This document shows, in pieces, positions 24,210-35,334 of a stretch of DNA of 64,000 nt. Within the stretch, counting starts at the first letter, position 1; each line of letters starts with the position of its first letter. Origin of the DNA: Glandiceps talaboti (taxonomy: Eukaryota; Hemichordata; Enteropneusta; Spengelidae); NCBI RefSeq assembly GCF_964340395.1, contig NC_135562.1, positions 23,840,173 to 23,904,172 of the forward strand. The letters are read 5' to 3'. The notes under the pieces were generated by a model. It ran no database searches. It was given only the letters and a program-made list of their open reading frames with translations, and was not told the DNA's origin. The translations under genes were made by a program, and so were the position numbers.

Positions 24210-24483
24210 CTTATTAATATTTTCAGGACAGGTGCGCTTTGGTATCGCAAATGTGTGTACCAAGTTATAATGAATTTGAAGCGTGCATTCTTGAGATATA
24301 GCCTAATTACCGAAAATCATTAATTACGTAAATTGCTCATTAATATTCACGGGATTTTTACCAAAACCTAATCAAGTCTTGCCATTACCCTACGGAATAC
24401 GTCGTCAAAATTTCATTTGAATTGAGCAACCCGTTATGGAGAAAACGATGACACAGACAGACACACACACAGACAGACAGACA

Positions 24484-24526
<43 letters not shown>

Positions 24527-24560
24527 TTCCACCCACTAAATATATCTCTTCCTTACGGAA
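24210..24560. repeat. Dispersed repeat with (CA)n/(GACA)n microsatellite
   Basis: Contains tgagatatagcctaattacc and aaatcattaattacg, as in the repeats at 6220 and 11330. It ends in a gacagaca/(CA)n tract at about 24450-24523 and cttccttacggaag. Confidence 0.65.
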
Positions 24561-24874
24561 GAAAAAATGACAGTGAGAGTAGTGAAAAAAGCAATGCACA
24601 AAGTGATACTGAGATTTCAGAGTTATTACAGGTTACTCAATCAGGGAGAGTGTGTACCACATGGAAATCACAATATCAATTATAAATAAAGAATAATGTA
24701 CCAGTAGGCTTGATGATATTTGTGCATGGCAGAAATATGTGTTGTATAATCAAATCATTAAAGAGACAGTATCTGTAACTTGATGATCTTGTCTCAATAC
24801 TTTCGTTCTGTGTGTCAAGTGTAGTTTCTTGTTCTACTCCTTAAAACATGTTGAAATACCATGTATTTGGCTTG

Positions 24875-24992
24875 TCAACACAGCCTGTATATGTGTAAAG
24901 TGCACTGTTATTGTTGATAATTTTAGTCCAGACTAAAATTCACATGTCAAAAATAACAATGCAGTCTGTACATATACAGGCTGTGTTTACAT
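24875..24992. mobile_element. 118 bp foldback element
   Basis: The left arm (aacacagcctgtatatgtgt, tgttattgttga, attttagtc) and right arm (gactaaaat, aaaaataacaa, gtacatatacaggctgtgtt) are inverted copies with almost no loop. Non-coding. It sits just upstream of the Penelope-like element. Confidence 0.7.
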
Positions 24993-25050
24993 ATTATCTG
25001 TTACTTTAAGAGAAGTCCCGTGCATCCAAGTCCTCCACGGATCCTATAAT

Positions 25051-25989
25051 ATGGCGACCCATCTAAACTTGAGTAGAATACAGTGGAACTTTTTCAACCG
25101 CCTGAAGAAACTCGAACAAAAGAATGTCAATCTCCAATGTCATATCCAAAACCTAACACAACACCGTAAACGGAATGTGACACCAACTGGACTACAAATT
25201 AAAATTCGTCCACATACTAATGGCTACAATCAACACCTCAATGAAAAATGGAAATTCACATTACTCCGAACACAAAAGACTTGCATAAATTTATTGATCA
25301 AAGAAAACAAGAAAGTGTTATCATCTGTTCAAAGTGACATCAAGAAGACAAAAGAAGAGATGAAAGGTAAATTCCACCCCATTGACTTAACTCACGTTCA
25401 TGAAAAACTATCATCGATGACAACTAAATTAAGACAACTTAGAATAAACAAACAAAGATCGAAACTGCAACGTCTTGTCGAAGACCAATCCGATCGCATG
25501 CATCCGGGAAATCACAGTAAACCGAATCGACGTTTTAACAAGAAGCAAAGAAACAATAGACACTCAAACAGAAAAAAGCAAACAACTCCACCCCCACCAG
25601 ATACTTCAATTGTCACTAATCTGTCATCAAGTCAACTAACCGAGGCTCAAGCTAGTGTTCTCTCGAAAGGTCTTATGTTTTGCCCCACACCCAATCATAT
25701 CAACTTGAATGAACTACAATCAGATATTGGTGAATTTAAACGAAAATGCAGACTTAAATACATCTATAGAGATAGAGAGAATCAAAGTAATCCACAAGTG
25801 AACGAAGCCGGTCCATTCAAACGCGAAAAATCTCACTACAACCCCCCTCCAAACCAAAACATAACCCTTGAAGCTTTCCTGAATGCAGTAGAACAAGACA
25901 TTTTAGAACGAAAAAATTGGGAAAAAAACATACAACAATATAAGCGAAGGAGAGAGGAAAGCAATCAACGAAATTTCACATCGAGATGA
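25051..25989 (+). pseudogene. PLE N-terminal region
   Basis: This 312-codon frame begins MATHLNLSRIQWNFFNRLKK, preceded by a reasonable context. It is basic and coiled-coil-prone for the first 170 residues, has a proline stretch (TTPPPPDTS, about residues 185-193), and then holds the PLE signature NLSSSQLTEAQASVLSKGLM followed by FCPTP and IGEFKRKCRLKY. That signature precedes the RT in Penelope-like proteins. The frame is lost near 25950; the correct continuation lies in the next frame, so the stop at 25989 reflects a frameshift rather than the natural end. Confidence 0.8.
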
Positions 25990-26583
25990 TATAACCATCA
26001 AAACAGCAGACAAGGGTGGTGGTATCGTAGTCATGGATACACCATGGTACATAGACCAATGCATGAAACACCTGGATAATACAAACTTCTACAGACAACT
26101 TGATGAAGACCCAACGGATCTCTACTTAAAACAACTTGAAAGAAAAATTAAAAGATGGGAACAGAAAAAATGGATATCACGTGATCTCTCTAACAAGCTG
26201 ATACCTAAAGAACCGAAGCCAGGACATTTCTACGGATTACCAAAAATTCACAAGGAGAACACACCACTACGGCCAATTATCCCACAATGCCAATCTCTTA
26301 CAACCCCGCTGGCACAATATGTTGACTTTATTCTGCAACATATCGTACATGACCTACCATCACATATTAAAGACACCACTCATCACTTACAAGATGTCAA
26401 GAACATCGCAATGCCTGACACTGCCACTCTAGTCACAATGGATGTCATATCTCTGTATACAAATATTCCCCATGAATATGGAATAAAGGCTGTACAAGAA
26501 GCACTGGAAGAGAACAATACCACAACTCCACATCCACAACTAGTCACCGAAATGATCGAATTCATTCTGAGCAAAAACTAATT
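25955..26583 (+). pseudogene. PLE reverse transcriptase, N-terminal half (fingers to motif A)
   Basis: The frame is open from the frameshift region through KTADKGGGIVVMDTPWYIDQ (the ATG at 26033 is internal). Then come HFYGLPKIHK and TPLRPII, the PLE fingers motif, and TMDVISLYTNIPHEYGI, which carries the catalytic aspartate of motif A. PLE reverse transcriptases resemble telomerase and prime on DNA ends or nicks. The frame stops at a TAA (26579-26581) that lies inside the target-site duplication of the LINE insertion. The same TAA is present in the other copy at 39483-39485, so it predates the insertion. Confidence 0.85.
26573..26583. repeat. Target-site duplication of the LINE, left copy
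   Basis: The 11 bp aaaaactaatt is repeated exactly at 39477-39487. The preceding C also matches, so the duplication is 11 or 12 bp. The two copies flank the 12.9 kb LINE plus Gypsy insertion. Confidence 0.85.
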
Positions 26584-26728
26584 TCCATATATATATGGTC
26601 TTTTATTAGTGTAGTTAAAGGCCATCGGCCCAAAATACAATGTACAAATAATTTACCCACAAACATGGCAGGAGAAAATGAAAGAATATACATAACACTC
26701 AGACAACGGCATGTACTTCCTTACGTAG
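26584..26728 (-). mobile_element. 3' end of the nested LINE (last codons and 3' untranslated region)
   Basis: Across the Gypsy insertion the LINE frame continues from ...AMKL into RKEVHAVV and a TGA near 26707. The remaining 120 bp is 3' untranslated sequence with AATAAA and a (TA)n-like end. It shows that the Gypsy element cut the LINE about ten codons before its stop. Confidence 0.75.
26725..26728. repeat. 4 bp target duplication of the Gypsy element (left)
   Basis: gtag precedes the 5' LTR and recurs at 36020-36023 directly after the 3' LTR. Four to six base duplications are usual for Ty3/Gypsy integrases. Confidence 0.75.
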
Positions 26729-27740
26729 TGTTACGAGTCACAAATCTAAAATATATCCATTCAGGACATTTTGGTAAATTTTCATTATGAACTCTAAATT
26801 GTAGTCAAAAAGCATTTAAACTTTGTACAAACAGTGACATTCCGTTGCGTAACAACATAGGTCTTTGACATCTCTACATGGGGTGTTTCTGAATTGTTTG
26901 TACCAGGTACGATTGAATTGTCAACAAGTTTTATTATGACATGACTATTTTATGGTCTTTGAGATATGAACTTGTATTACTAATCTAGGGAAGGTGATTG
27001 GATATTAGATCTCGGATGATGTCTTTCATCATAAGACTTAAGAATACGTCATACTCTAAGAATAGAGATTTTGTGTAAACTTGGAAATGTATTTAAGTTG
27101 GGTTTTGAGCCCATCTCGAAAGGGAGAGACGGAGACGGAGATTGGTCATGTAATAAAATCAACCAAGTGGTTAGCTTGGCGTTCGTTGAACCAGATACGT
27201 ATGTTTCGTTGTGAGTTCTACTCAACACAAGCCAAGTCGGTACGGTACCTCGTAGAAGAGATGGTTTGAGAAGAAACTAGTTGGTCGGCTAATTCAACGT
27301 TATAGTCTTAAATGGAACAGACTGACGATTGGAACAGCAGTGCGAGTGAGTACTTCCCCAGTTGAACATTAAATATCGATAAACTGCAAAGTAAGCCAAT
27401 CAACAGCGTTTCAATGTATTTAAGTTGGGTTTTGAGCCCATCTCGAAAGGGAGAGGCGGATACGGAGATTGGTCATGTAATAAAATCAACCAAGTGGTTA
27501 GCTTGGCGTTCGTTGAACCAGATACGTATGTTTCGTTGTGAGTTCTACTCAACACAATCCAAGTCGGTACGGTACCTCGTAGAAGAGATGGTTTGAGAAG
27601 AAACTAGTTGGTCGGCTAATTCAACGTTATAGTCTTTAATGAAATAGACTGACGATTGGAACAGCAGTGCGAGTGAGTACTTCCCCGTTTGAACATTAAA
27701 TATCGATAAACTGCACAGTAAGCCGATCAACAGCGTTTCA
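26729..27740 (+). repeat. 5' LTR, enlarged by an internal 327 bp tandem duplication
   Basis: The LTR is 1012 bp against 685 bp for the 3' LTR. The segment 27087-27413 is repeated as 27414-27740. The outer part 26729-27086 and the second unit match the 3' LTR throughout, but the first unit differs from it at about ten positions (for example gagagacggagacgg against gagaggcggatacgg). A TATTTAAG TATA-like box at 27090-27097 opens each unit, and AATAAA follows at 27151-27156. The promoter-to-U5 part is therefore doubled. Confidence 0.85.
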
Positions 27741-27760
27741 ATGGTGGAGAAAATCCGGGG
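27741..27760 (+). promoter_or_regulatory. Candidate tRNA primer-binding site
   Basis: One base after the 5' LTR the sequence reads TGGTGGAGAAAATCCGG. A TGG start immediately inside the LTR is the usual position for pairing with a tRNA CCA end. I did not identify the tRNA. Confidence 0.45.
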
Positions 27761-27961
27761 CTTGGCCATGTATCTGGTTCTAGAACTGACATTGTATTCT
27801 CCGAAACTAATGAACTCCGAAATGAACGATTGACACTTAAGTAATACACTGTAACAGTTGTATGATTGAACTTGATGGACCGCACCCAATATGTTCATTT
27901 GCCGTAACTATATGGACACTGATGTATTAATGATTAACGTTTTTTCAACTTACAACACATA

Positions 27962-30900
27962 ATGGGACTTGACCTGTTGCCGCCCAAATTTACAGGCGAT
28001 GAAATAGTGAAGAAATGGCTTTGTAAATTCGATGCATTTATTAGTTTGAAAGGATACAACGATGACCAAAGTTTGCATACCTTCACTCTATTGCTAACTG
28101 GAGAGGCCGAACGATGGTTTGTATCATTACCAGAAGAAGTTGCAGTCAACTGGGCTTACGTGCGACAGGCTTTCATAGGGCGTTTTCAAGATGGGGGTCC
28201 AAGATGGAAGGTGGACCAAGACTTGCAGAGAATCAAACAAAATGACGATGAGAATATTGAAGAATATGCATCTCGTGTAAGGGACATATTGTGTCGTTAT
28301 GGTAGAGATATTAATGGCGAGGAAATCTTGAGTATTTTTTTGCAGGGGATGAGACGTTCGTTATTTGGACCTGTTGTTCTGAAAGAGCCAACAAGCTTCA
28401 GAGAAGCAGTGAATTTTGCACGTTTAGCAGAAATGGTACAGGATTTGGATGGTCAAGGGAAAATGGGAGTGGAAAAGTCAACATCGGATCCAGGGGCCAG
28501 CGACCGTGACATCCTTCAGCAAACATGTGACTCTCTTACTGACGCACTCAACTTGAATACCCGTCTACATGAACAGCTTATTTCGAAGATGACATCACAA
28601 GACAAGCCAAACAGGGACGATCAACATTTCACAAGTCATGCGGTAAGACAGAACACTTTCAAATCTGATCCATACTCTCGAGAACTTAAGACTAATAGAC
28701 ATGGACCAACTTATGGAGGTCAACAGATCAGATCAGGTGAACCAGTATGTCGATTATGTAACAGGCCAGGACACACTAGCCCTTCATGTGTAATGCACAG
28801 TGATCGTCAGTTAAATAGTAATACATGTAATGCTAACTTGTCTATTAATTCACCTACGCTTAGCAGTATTAGTACAGATAAGATGCATAATAGCAATTTG
28901 ATTAATGTTAGGATTTATGGTAAGAATGTTAATGCTTTGGTCGATACAGGTTCTTCAGTTACAGTAGTTACGAGTAAATTATTGAAGGAAATACCAGAAC
29001 TTAGACGTGTACAAATAGTAAAGTCTTCTCATGATTATATAACAGTAGCTTCAGGTGGTAGGTTACCAGTTCGAGGTTTAATTAATATTCCAGCTATCAT
29101 AAATAATCGTAGTGTCCTTATGCCAGCTCACCTTGTAGACAATCTTAACAAGCCACTAATCATAGGTGTCGATTTCATGAAAATGCATAGAGCGATTATA
29201 GATATGGCCAAGAATAAATTGCGTCTTCGTTCGAAGCTATTCATGCGATCAGCTGACAAATATTTAATTCCCGCGAAATCAGAATGTATTATATCTGCGC
29301 GGCTTCCATCTCACGTTGGTGATGGAATACTTGGCACCACGCCTAATATTAAATCTTTGTGTCACCTCGGCTTAGTAACAGCGCGTGTACTGGCTAAAAC
29401 TGAGGATGATTTAGTTCCAATTAGAATTGCTAATGCAAGCGACAATGATGTTACTTTGAGGAGGAATACAAGGCTAGGTGTTTTTAAACCACTATCTGAT
29501 GGTGATCAATTGTATAATATTGACTTGGGCGCTAGTCAGACGTATCCCCCTATTGCTTGTCCTTTAACACGAGAACAGAGAGAATTCTTTTCTGATTTTG
29601 ACTGGACTGACCATGACTTATCTGACCAACAACTTGAACAATTACAGTCAGTTCTATGGCAGAATAGGGATGCTTTCGTTGATAAATCAGGGACGTTAGG
29701 TTATTGTGATGTCATTAAGCATAGAATTGAATTAAACGAGAATGCAAAACCTGTCTCTCGGCCGCCATATCGTGTCTCCCCAGACAAACGCAAAGAAATA
29801 AGGTCTCAGTTAGATAATTTACTTGACCAGGGTGTTATTACACCTTCAACTTCACAGTATAGTAGTCCACTGTTATTGGTCAAGAAACCGTCAGGTGCGT
29901 ATAGACTAGTTATTGATTATAGGGAATTAAATAAACAAACAGTGCCAATCGTATTTCCCTTGCCTGGTTTGCAGGATTGTCTAGACATGATAGGAGATAA
30001 GTCTCCTAAATATTTCACTACCCTTGATATGACGTCTGGGTTTTGGCAATTGGCAATAGATGAGAGGGATTCTCACAAAACGGCATTTGTTAGTTTAGAT
30101 GGGAAATATGAATGGAATACTTTACCTCAGGGTTTACGTAATTCTAGTGCTTTGTTTCAACAGACAATGCAGCATTTATTTCGAGAATTAATTTGGAGCC
30201 ACCTCGTCGTCTATCTCGATGATCTTGTTGTGTATAGTAATACTTTTGATAATCATCTGCTTCATATAAATAATGTTTTGACACGATTGCGAAAAGCAGG
30301 TTTGAAACTAGGTCCAAAGAAGTGCCACTTTGGTAGGAAGAAAATTAAGTTCTTGGGTCATATTCTGACTAAGGATGGTATCTCTGCGGATCCAGCTAAG
30401 ATTTCAGCTGTTGAGAGTTTTCCAGTCCCTACAAATGTTTCTAAGGTCAAGAGCTTTCTAGGTCTGGCAGGTTTCTATCGCCGTTTTATCAGAGATTTTT
30501 CTAAGATTGCCCATCCACTTCATAATTTATTGCATAAGAACAAAGTGTTCAAATGGACAGATGAATGTCAACAGGCATTTGATACCTTGAAACAAAAACT
30601 AGTGACAGCTCCATTGTTAGGATTTCCTCAATACAATGATCCGTTCATCCTGTATACCGACGCATCTGCATTTAGTGTAGGGTACGTTTTAGCACAAAAA
30701 CAGGATAAACTAGAACGACCGATTGCTTATGGTGGTCGATCTCTGAGTTCGCGCGAACGGAAATATTCGACGACAGAACGCGAAGCTATTGCTTTACTAC
30801 ATGGGTTATCGCAGTGCGACCCTTATCTAAGAGGTAATCGTTTTACGGTGATTACTGATCATGCTAATTTACCATATTTGTTCAAAATGAAATCACCTAG

Positions 30901-33253
30901 TGGTAGAATAGCACGTTGGATTATGCGAGTTCAAGAGTATGATTTCGATATTCAACACAGACCGGGCAAAAAGATTCCCCATGCTGACGGGTTATCGCGT
31001 AGAGAATATGAACAGATAGGGAGCCAAAATTCTGACTTCAGTAACCCAGATACACCTGCATTTGAGCCTACAATGAGCAATGGCATAAAGGTCGACGACG
31101 ACAACACTAGAGGGTCAAGTACACATATGGCCAATGTTAATATGGTGAATTTGGATAAGTCAAACAAATCAGATGACTCTGATATTGACATCAGTGAATT
31201 ATATAACACCTTAGCAACGGTTGCCAGTACAAATAGTGTTGAGACTAGTACTGATAGTCAATCCCAGGGGTCAGTCACAGTAAATGATGATTGTGTACTC
31301 AATGATGACTTACATTCCAATACGACAACTGATAGAATTTCGCGCTTACAGCATAGTGACAGTCATTTAGTTCCAATGATTAAGTTCTTAACAAGTGGGG
31401 ATTTACCAAATGATAAAAAGTTGGCCAAACGTATCGCAAACACACAGGCAAATTATTTGTTGCTCAATGGAATTTTGTATCATTTATGGTCACCGTCGGG
31501 AAAGTCTGCTCTAGCTAAGGATTGTATTAGACAATTAGTTATTCCACGGTCACTTCAATTGTATGTAATAAAGCGGATTCACGATGACGTAACAGGAGGT
31601 CATCTCGGGACGTCGCGATGTTTATATGCAATTCGGTCACGATATTATTGGGATGGGATGAATAAGGATATCACAGATTATGTAGCATCGTGTGCACGTT
31701 GTCATACTAGAAAGAGAGGTCGTCGGTTCAAAGGTCACTTAATTCCACTGAAAGTCACGGGAGTTATGCATAGACTTGGCATGGATTTTTTAGGGCCACT
31801 GAAAAAGACAAAAAGTGGGAATGTGCATATTTTAGTTGTGACGGAATATTTGACTAAGTTTGCGTGGGCATTCGCAGTACCTAATACGAAAGCAGAAACT
31901 GTTGCTAAAGTATTGTTTCGAGAAATATTTTGCACTTTTGGTTTTCCAAATTCTATTCTCTCAGATCAAGGTTCGTCATTTATGTCACATGTTATGAAAG
32001 AAGTTTGTCGCTATTTCGATATTACAAAGAAGCGTTCATCTCCGTATATGCCATCGGTAAATGGGCTGACAGAACGTTTTAACAGAACTCTGATAGATAT
32101 GATTTCTATTTACACGAATCGACTAGGTGATGATTGGGACATTTTTCTACCGTCAGTTTTATTCGCATACAGGTCTACGCCACATGACACGACGAAAATG
32201 TCACCATTCAGGGCATTGTTTGGGGTCGAGCCTAGACTACCGGTTGATACTGAATTAATACCACAACTTGGTGCGTCACACAACGCGAATTTATTCTTAG
32301 AGGAGATGGCTCGGTGCCGCAATTTGGCTGTATCATTAGCGAAAGAGAATATCGAGAAGGCACAAGCAAAGATGAAAAAGAGATATGATAAATCTGCACA
32401 TACTGAGAATACATTTAAAGTAGGTGACATAGTGTATCTTCATCATCCGGCTGTGAAGCCCGGTTACGCCAAGAAGTTTCACAAATTCTTCCGCGGACCA
32501 TATCGCATCAAGGAACAAATTTCACCGGTAAATTTCAAACTGCAACATGTTGAAGGCACAAGACCTTATGGGAAAGTTATTCATGCTAACCGACTCAAGC
32601 ATGCAAAGTTGAGACCACGACGTCTATTAAGTAATGATGATCAGGAATCAATTGATGAATCTGACAGTGCAACTCAGATACAGAGCGATAATCACTTATC
32701 ACACCCAGTGAATGATGATAACGGTCGTGACTATCATATGTATTCGGATACAGAAATTTATGATTTATCAGACACGTCCAGTGAAAGTGTGTCTGAATCA
32801 ACTGATCACTCTATACAGCCAAGAAAAATAGATAAGAAAGTAGCTGTTAGAAAGAGAGCAGAAAGACGTATCGCTCGTAAAATAGCACATAGCACACGTG
32901 AAACTCGTAGTAGTTCAGGGAATCACGACGAAGTCTCAACCCATGAAAGTGCTGATACTTCCGATTCAAACGATACAGTACGTTCAAATCGGACCCCTGC
33001 GCGACATCCCATTGATTATGATAGTGACAGTTTGGCTGGAGAAAATGAATATGTTGGTGATGACACATATTATCGTATAGAAAAGATTTTACGCGGACGA
33101 TACAAAAATGGCATTTTAGAATATCTGATAAAATGGGAGGGATACCCTAATTCAGACAATTCATGGATTCCAAGGGATTACTTGAATGAAGTTGCCCTTC
33201 AATCTTTACGCGACAATCCAGTTGTCATTACGGGTAAGTCGCGCCCAACTTAA
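27962..33253 (+). CDS. Gypsy Gag-Pol polyprotein with C-terminal chromodomain
   Basis: A single 1763-codon frame with no stop or shift. Domain order: Gag (1-260); CCHC zinc knuckle C263-C266-H271-C276 (CRLCNRPGHTSPSC); aspartic protease with LVDTGSS, D328; reverse transcriptase with D689 (LDMTSGFWQ) and YLDD, D753-D754; RNase H with YTDAS, D900; a low-complexity acidic/serine linker (about 1020-1130); integrase zinc finger starting H1207 with CARCH; DDE core D1275, D1335, E1371 (35-residue D-E spacing); a GPY/F-type module (FFRGPYRIKEQ); a charged disordered tail; and a chromodomain at about 1703-1750 (YYRIEKILRG, YLIKWEGYP, SWIP). The enzymes copy RNA to DNA and integrate it, and the chromodomain probably steers integration toward modified histones. 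All listed catalytic residues are intact. A splice-donor-like GGTAAGT lies six codons before the stop. Confidence 0.95.
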   Translation: MGLDLLPPKFTGDEIVKKWLCKFDAFISLKGYNDDQSLHTFTLLLTGEAERWFVSLPEEVAVNWAYVRQAFIGRFQDGGPRWKVDQDLQRIKQNDDENIEEYASRVRDILCRYGRDINGEEILSIFLQGMRRSLFGPVVLKEPTSFREAVNFARLAEMVQDLDGQGKMGVEKSTSDPGASDRDILQQTCDSLTDALNLNTRLHEQLISKMTSQDKPNRDDQHFTSHAVRQNTFKSDPYSRELKTNRHGPTYGGQQIRSGEPVCRLCNRPGHTSPSCVMHSDRQLNSNTCNANLSINSPTLSSISTDKMHNSNLINVRIYGKNVNALVDTGSSVTVVTSKLLKEIPELRRVQIVKSSHDYITVASGGRLPVRGLINIPAIINNRSVLMPAHLVDNLNKPLIIGVDFMKMHRAIIDMAKNKLRLRSKLFMRSADKYLIPAKSECIISARLPSHVGDGILGTTPNIKSLCHLGLVTARVLAKTEDDLVPIRIANASDNDVTLRRNTRLGVFKPLSDGDQLYNIDLGASQTYPPIACPLTREQREFFSDFDWTDHDLSDQQLEQLQSVLWQNRDAFVDKSGTLGYCDVIKHRIELNENAKPVSRPPYRVSPDKRKEIRSQLDNLLDQGVITPSTSQYSSPLLLVKKPSGAYRLVIDYRELNKQTVPIVFPLPGLQDCLDMIGDKSPKYFTTLDMTSGFWQLAIDERDSHKTAFVSLDGKYEWNTLPQGLRNSSALFQQTMQHLFRELIWSHLVVYLDDLVVYSNTFDNHLLHINNVLTRLRKAGLKLGPKKCHFGRKKIKFLGHILTKDGISADPAKISAVESFPVPTNVSKVKSFLGLAGFYRRFIRDFSKIAHPLHNLLHKNKVFKWTDECQQAFDTLKQKLVTAPLLGFPQYNDPFILYTDASAFSVGYVLAQKQDKLERPIAYGGRSLSSRERKYSTTEREAIALLHGLSQCDPYLRGNRFTVITDHANLPYLFKMKSPSGRIARWIMRVQEYDFDIQHRPGKKIPHADGLSRREYEQIGSQNSDFSNPDTPAFEPTMSNGIKVDDDNTRGSSTHMANVNMVNLDKSNKSDDSDIDISELYNTLATVASTNSVETSTDSQSQGSVTVNDDCVLNDDLHSNTTTDRISRLQHSDSHLVPMIKFLTSGDLPNDKKLAKRIANTQANYLLLNGILYHLWSPSGKSALAKDCIRQLVIPRSLQLYVIKRIHDDVTGGHLGTSRCLYAIRSRYYWDGMNKDITDYVASCARCHTRKRGRRFKGHLIPLKVTGVMHRLGMDFLGPLKKTKSGNVHILVVTEYLTKFAWAFAVPNTKAETVAKVLFREIFCTFGFPNSILSDQGSSFMSHVMKEVCRYFDITKKRSSPYMPSVNGLTERFNRTLIDMISIYTNRLGDDWDIFLPSVLFAYRSTPHDTTKMSPFRALFGVEPRLPVDTELIPQLGASHNANLFLEEMARCRNLAVSLAKENIEKAQAKMKKRYDKSAHTENTFKVGDIVYLHHPAVKPGYAKKFHKFFRGPYRIKEQISPVNFKLQHVEGTRPYGKVIHANRLKHAKLRPRRLLSNDDQESIDESDSATQIQSDNHLSHPVNDDNGRDYHMYSDTEIYDLSDTSSESVSESTDHSIQPRKIDKKVAVRKRAERRIARKIAHSTRETRSSSGNHDEVSTHESADTSDSNDTVRSNRTPARHPIDYDSDSLAGENEYVGDDTYYRIEKILRGRYKNGILEYLIKWEGYPNSDNSWIPRDYLNEVALQSLRDNPVVITGKSRPT

Positions 33254-35334
33254 TAGCAAACCAAAGGTTGTTGCTAGGAACCGCCGAGTTTAAAGATATG
33301 GCTCATATTGTCTTCTTTGTCTTAACATTGTTTCTGTTACGAAATTTATTGTTTCAATATTGCAGCCCAAGTTGTATCTGCACTTTATGGCTATGCATCA
33401 GGTGTGCACTGTTTACATAACATTACATTTGTCTTCATATAACTAATGTGTGTTCACCGATTCTTATACACAAAATTGTTGTCATAACTCATAATTGTCA
33501 ACCTTGTATCCAATCGCATCGTGTACTTACTTTTATCTTTCTTTTCATCCTTGCAGTTGCTTTGATGAATATTCTGTTTGATAGAGTTTACTTAGTATAT
33601 TTTTGCTGGGGTTCTTTACTATAGTATGTTTGAGTGCATAGTATGATTGAGTGAGTGTTTGTATAGTCAGGCCTGACGCTGTATAATTGTGATGTTATGA
33701 TCGGGAAATATTCGTTTATTGGCAACTCATCAGACATAAAACTCTTTAAAGGTAATTTGTTTATTTTCATCTGCGTGTGTATTATTTCATAATATTTCAA
33801 TACATTAGTTCCAACGTCTTAATGATCAGAGGCACATGTGTTCCTTTTCATGTTTCTAGCTTCCATTTCATTTATGTGTTTGGTCATTTCATGCTTTCAT
33901 GTGTCTGCTGAACTTCAAGTGAAATAGAGTTGTTCATTTGTTTTTCATTTGTGGCACTGTTAATAGTTGTGGCAATACTGTTTATTTGTTGAGCTCAATA
34001 TCTTGAGTATGTTTACCACCTCTATATGAAGAAGGTTCCCTTTGTTTGATAGTTTGATTTGGATTATTTGGTTATCTCTGTCGATAAAGTTTCAGGTTCA
34101 AATAACTATTATTCTTTGTTAGATAGCGGGTGAGTTTCAATTAGGTGCTGACAGGTATATATAGTTTTGAGTTAAGTTAAAGTTGGCATTTTCGACTGTT
34201 TTAGAGTATTACCGACTTACATGTACAGTCAGAAGGTTCCTTGGCAAACCACTTCAGTCTTGGACGCAGGACAATGTTATATTGTTTACCTAGGGACAAG
34301 CATGCATTCTTTCTGTAGCTTGGTTAGTTTGTTTACTCTTCTCAAGTATAATACGTATATGTAACACACAGTGAAGTGGGTTATATAATATTACGAAATA
34401 CATATTGTGATAAGGCCCTCTGACACTCTTATTTACGAAGTGCTTTTATGGGTTGACACAGGCTATTAACATTTGCACATTACTTAGTGTGATATATAGA
34501 TATGTATTTATTAGTCATGACGTAGCGATTGACGTTGACTGACTATTTTCATGATAAGAATCCTCTATGGTTTATTTTACGTATTTGCCGATAATAGGGT
34601 GCGTTTGATGTCGTCCTTGAACATATATACAATAACACGACATCATCTCCCCGCTACTTGCGACATTACGTAACCTTTATGGCTTGCGAAAATTACAAAT
34701 TTATACTATGCTTTGATGCGATGAAAATTAGTGATAATGCGTGAGATATATTGTCTTAGACTGGCATACTGACAACCGATTATCATTTAGATACCCTTTA
34801 TTATATGATAGCTTACTAGGTATGATATGTTTACATTTTATTATTTTAGTCAACTCCTTTTACATATATTATTACACAGCAACAATTACTCATTTCGAAT
34901 TTGATCTGAGATTTATTCAAATCATTAAATTTGGTTGTTTTTCATTAGTTCAATGTAATTATTAGAATATTCTGTCAAAATTGGAGTTGTTTTTTAAGTG
35001 ATACTTTTTAACTTATCTGGTGATTTGCAGTGAGGCACTTTACTGCTTTTTGATTGTTTTGTTGTTACATGGTACTACTAGCAATTTATTTTAACTTTAT
35101 TTAGTTAAGTCACATGATAACTGATTCAATTTTGATTTACAACAGTGTTGCATTACTACTCTAGTATTTTATTTCAAGTATTGCATATCAATTTTCGATT
35201 CATTTTTTTTCTAACATTTCACTTTCTTTACTTTATATTTCTTAATTAGGCAAGATGGTAAGATATTTTTCGTGAGGGGAGATGTCAATAATTTATGTTG
35301 AAGCGAGGGCGCTTCACAGTGAAGGTGGGCGCTG
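33254..35334 (+). other. Non-coding 3' internal region of the Gypsy element
   Basis: About 2.1 kb of AT-rich sequence without an envelope-like or other supported frame. A strong acceptor-like cttttcatccttgcag lies at 33541-33556, downstream of the donor-like site at 33234, so a short spliced 3' exon is possible. A purine-rich gtgaggggagatg at 35271-35283 resembles a polypurine tract but sits about 50 bp before the mapped LTR start. Confidence 0.6.

Noticed and set aside
27081-27596. Short repeated frames beginning MYLSWVLSPSRKGE
   Set aside because: They lie in the LTR duplication and recur in the 3' LTR. They are LTR regulatory sequence, not genes.
33254-35334. Envelope gene in the Gypsy 3' region
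   Set aside because: No frame over about 75 codons, no signal peptide and no fusion or transmembrane pattern. The element is a retrotransposon, not an errantivirus-like copy.
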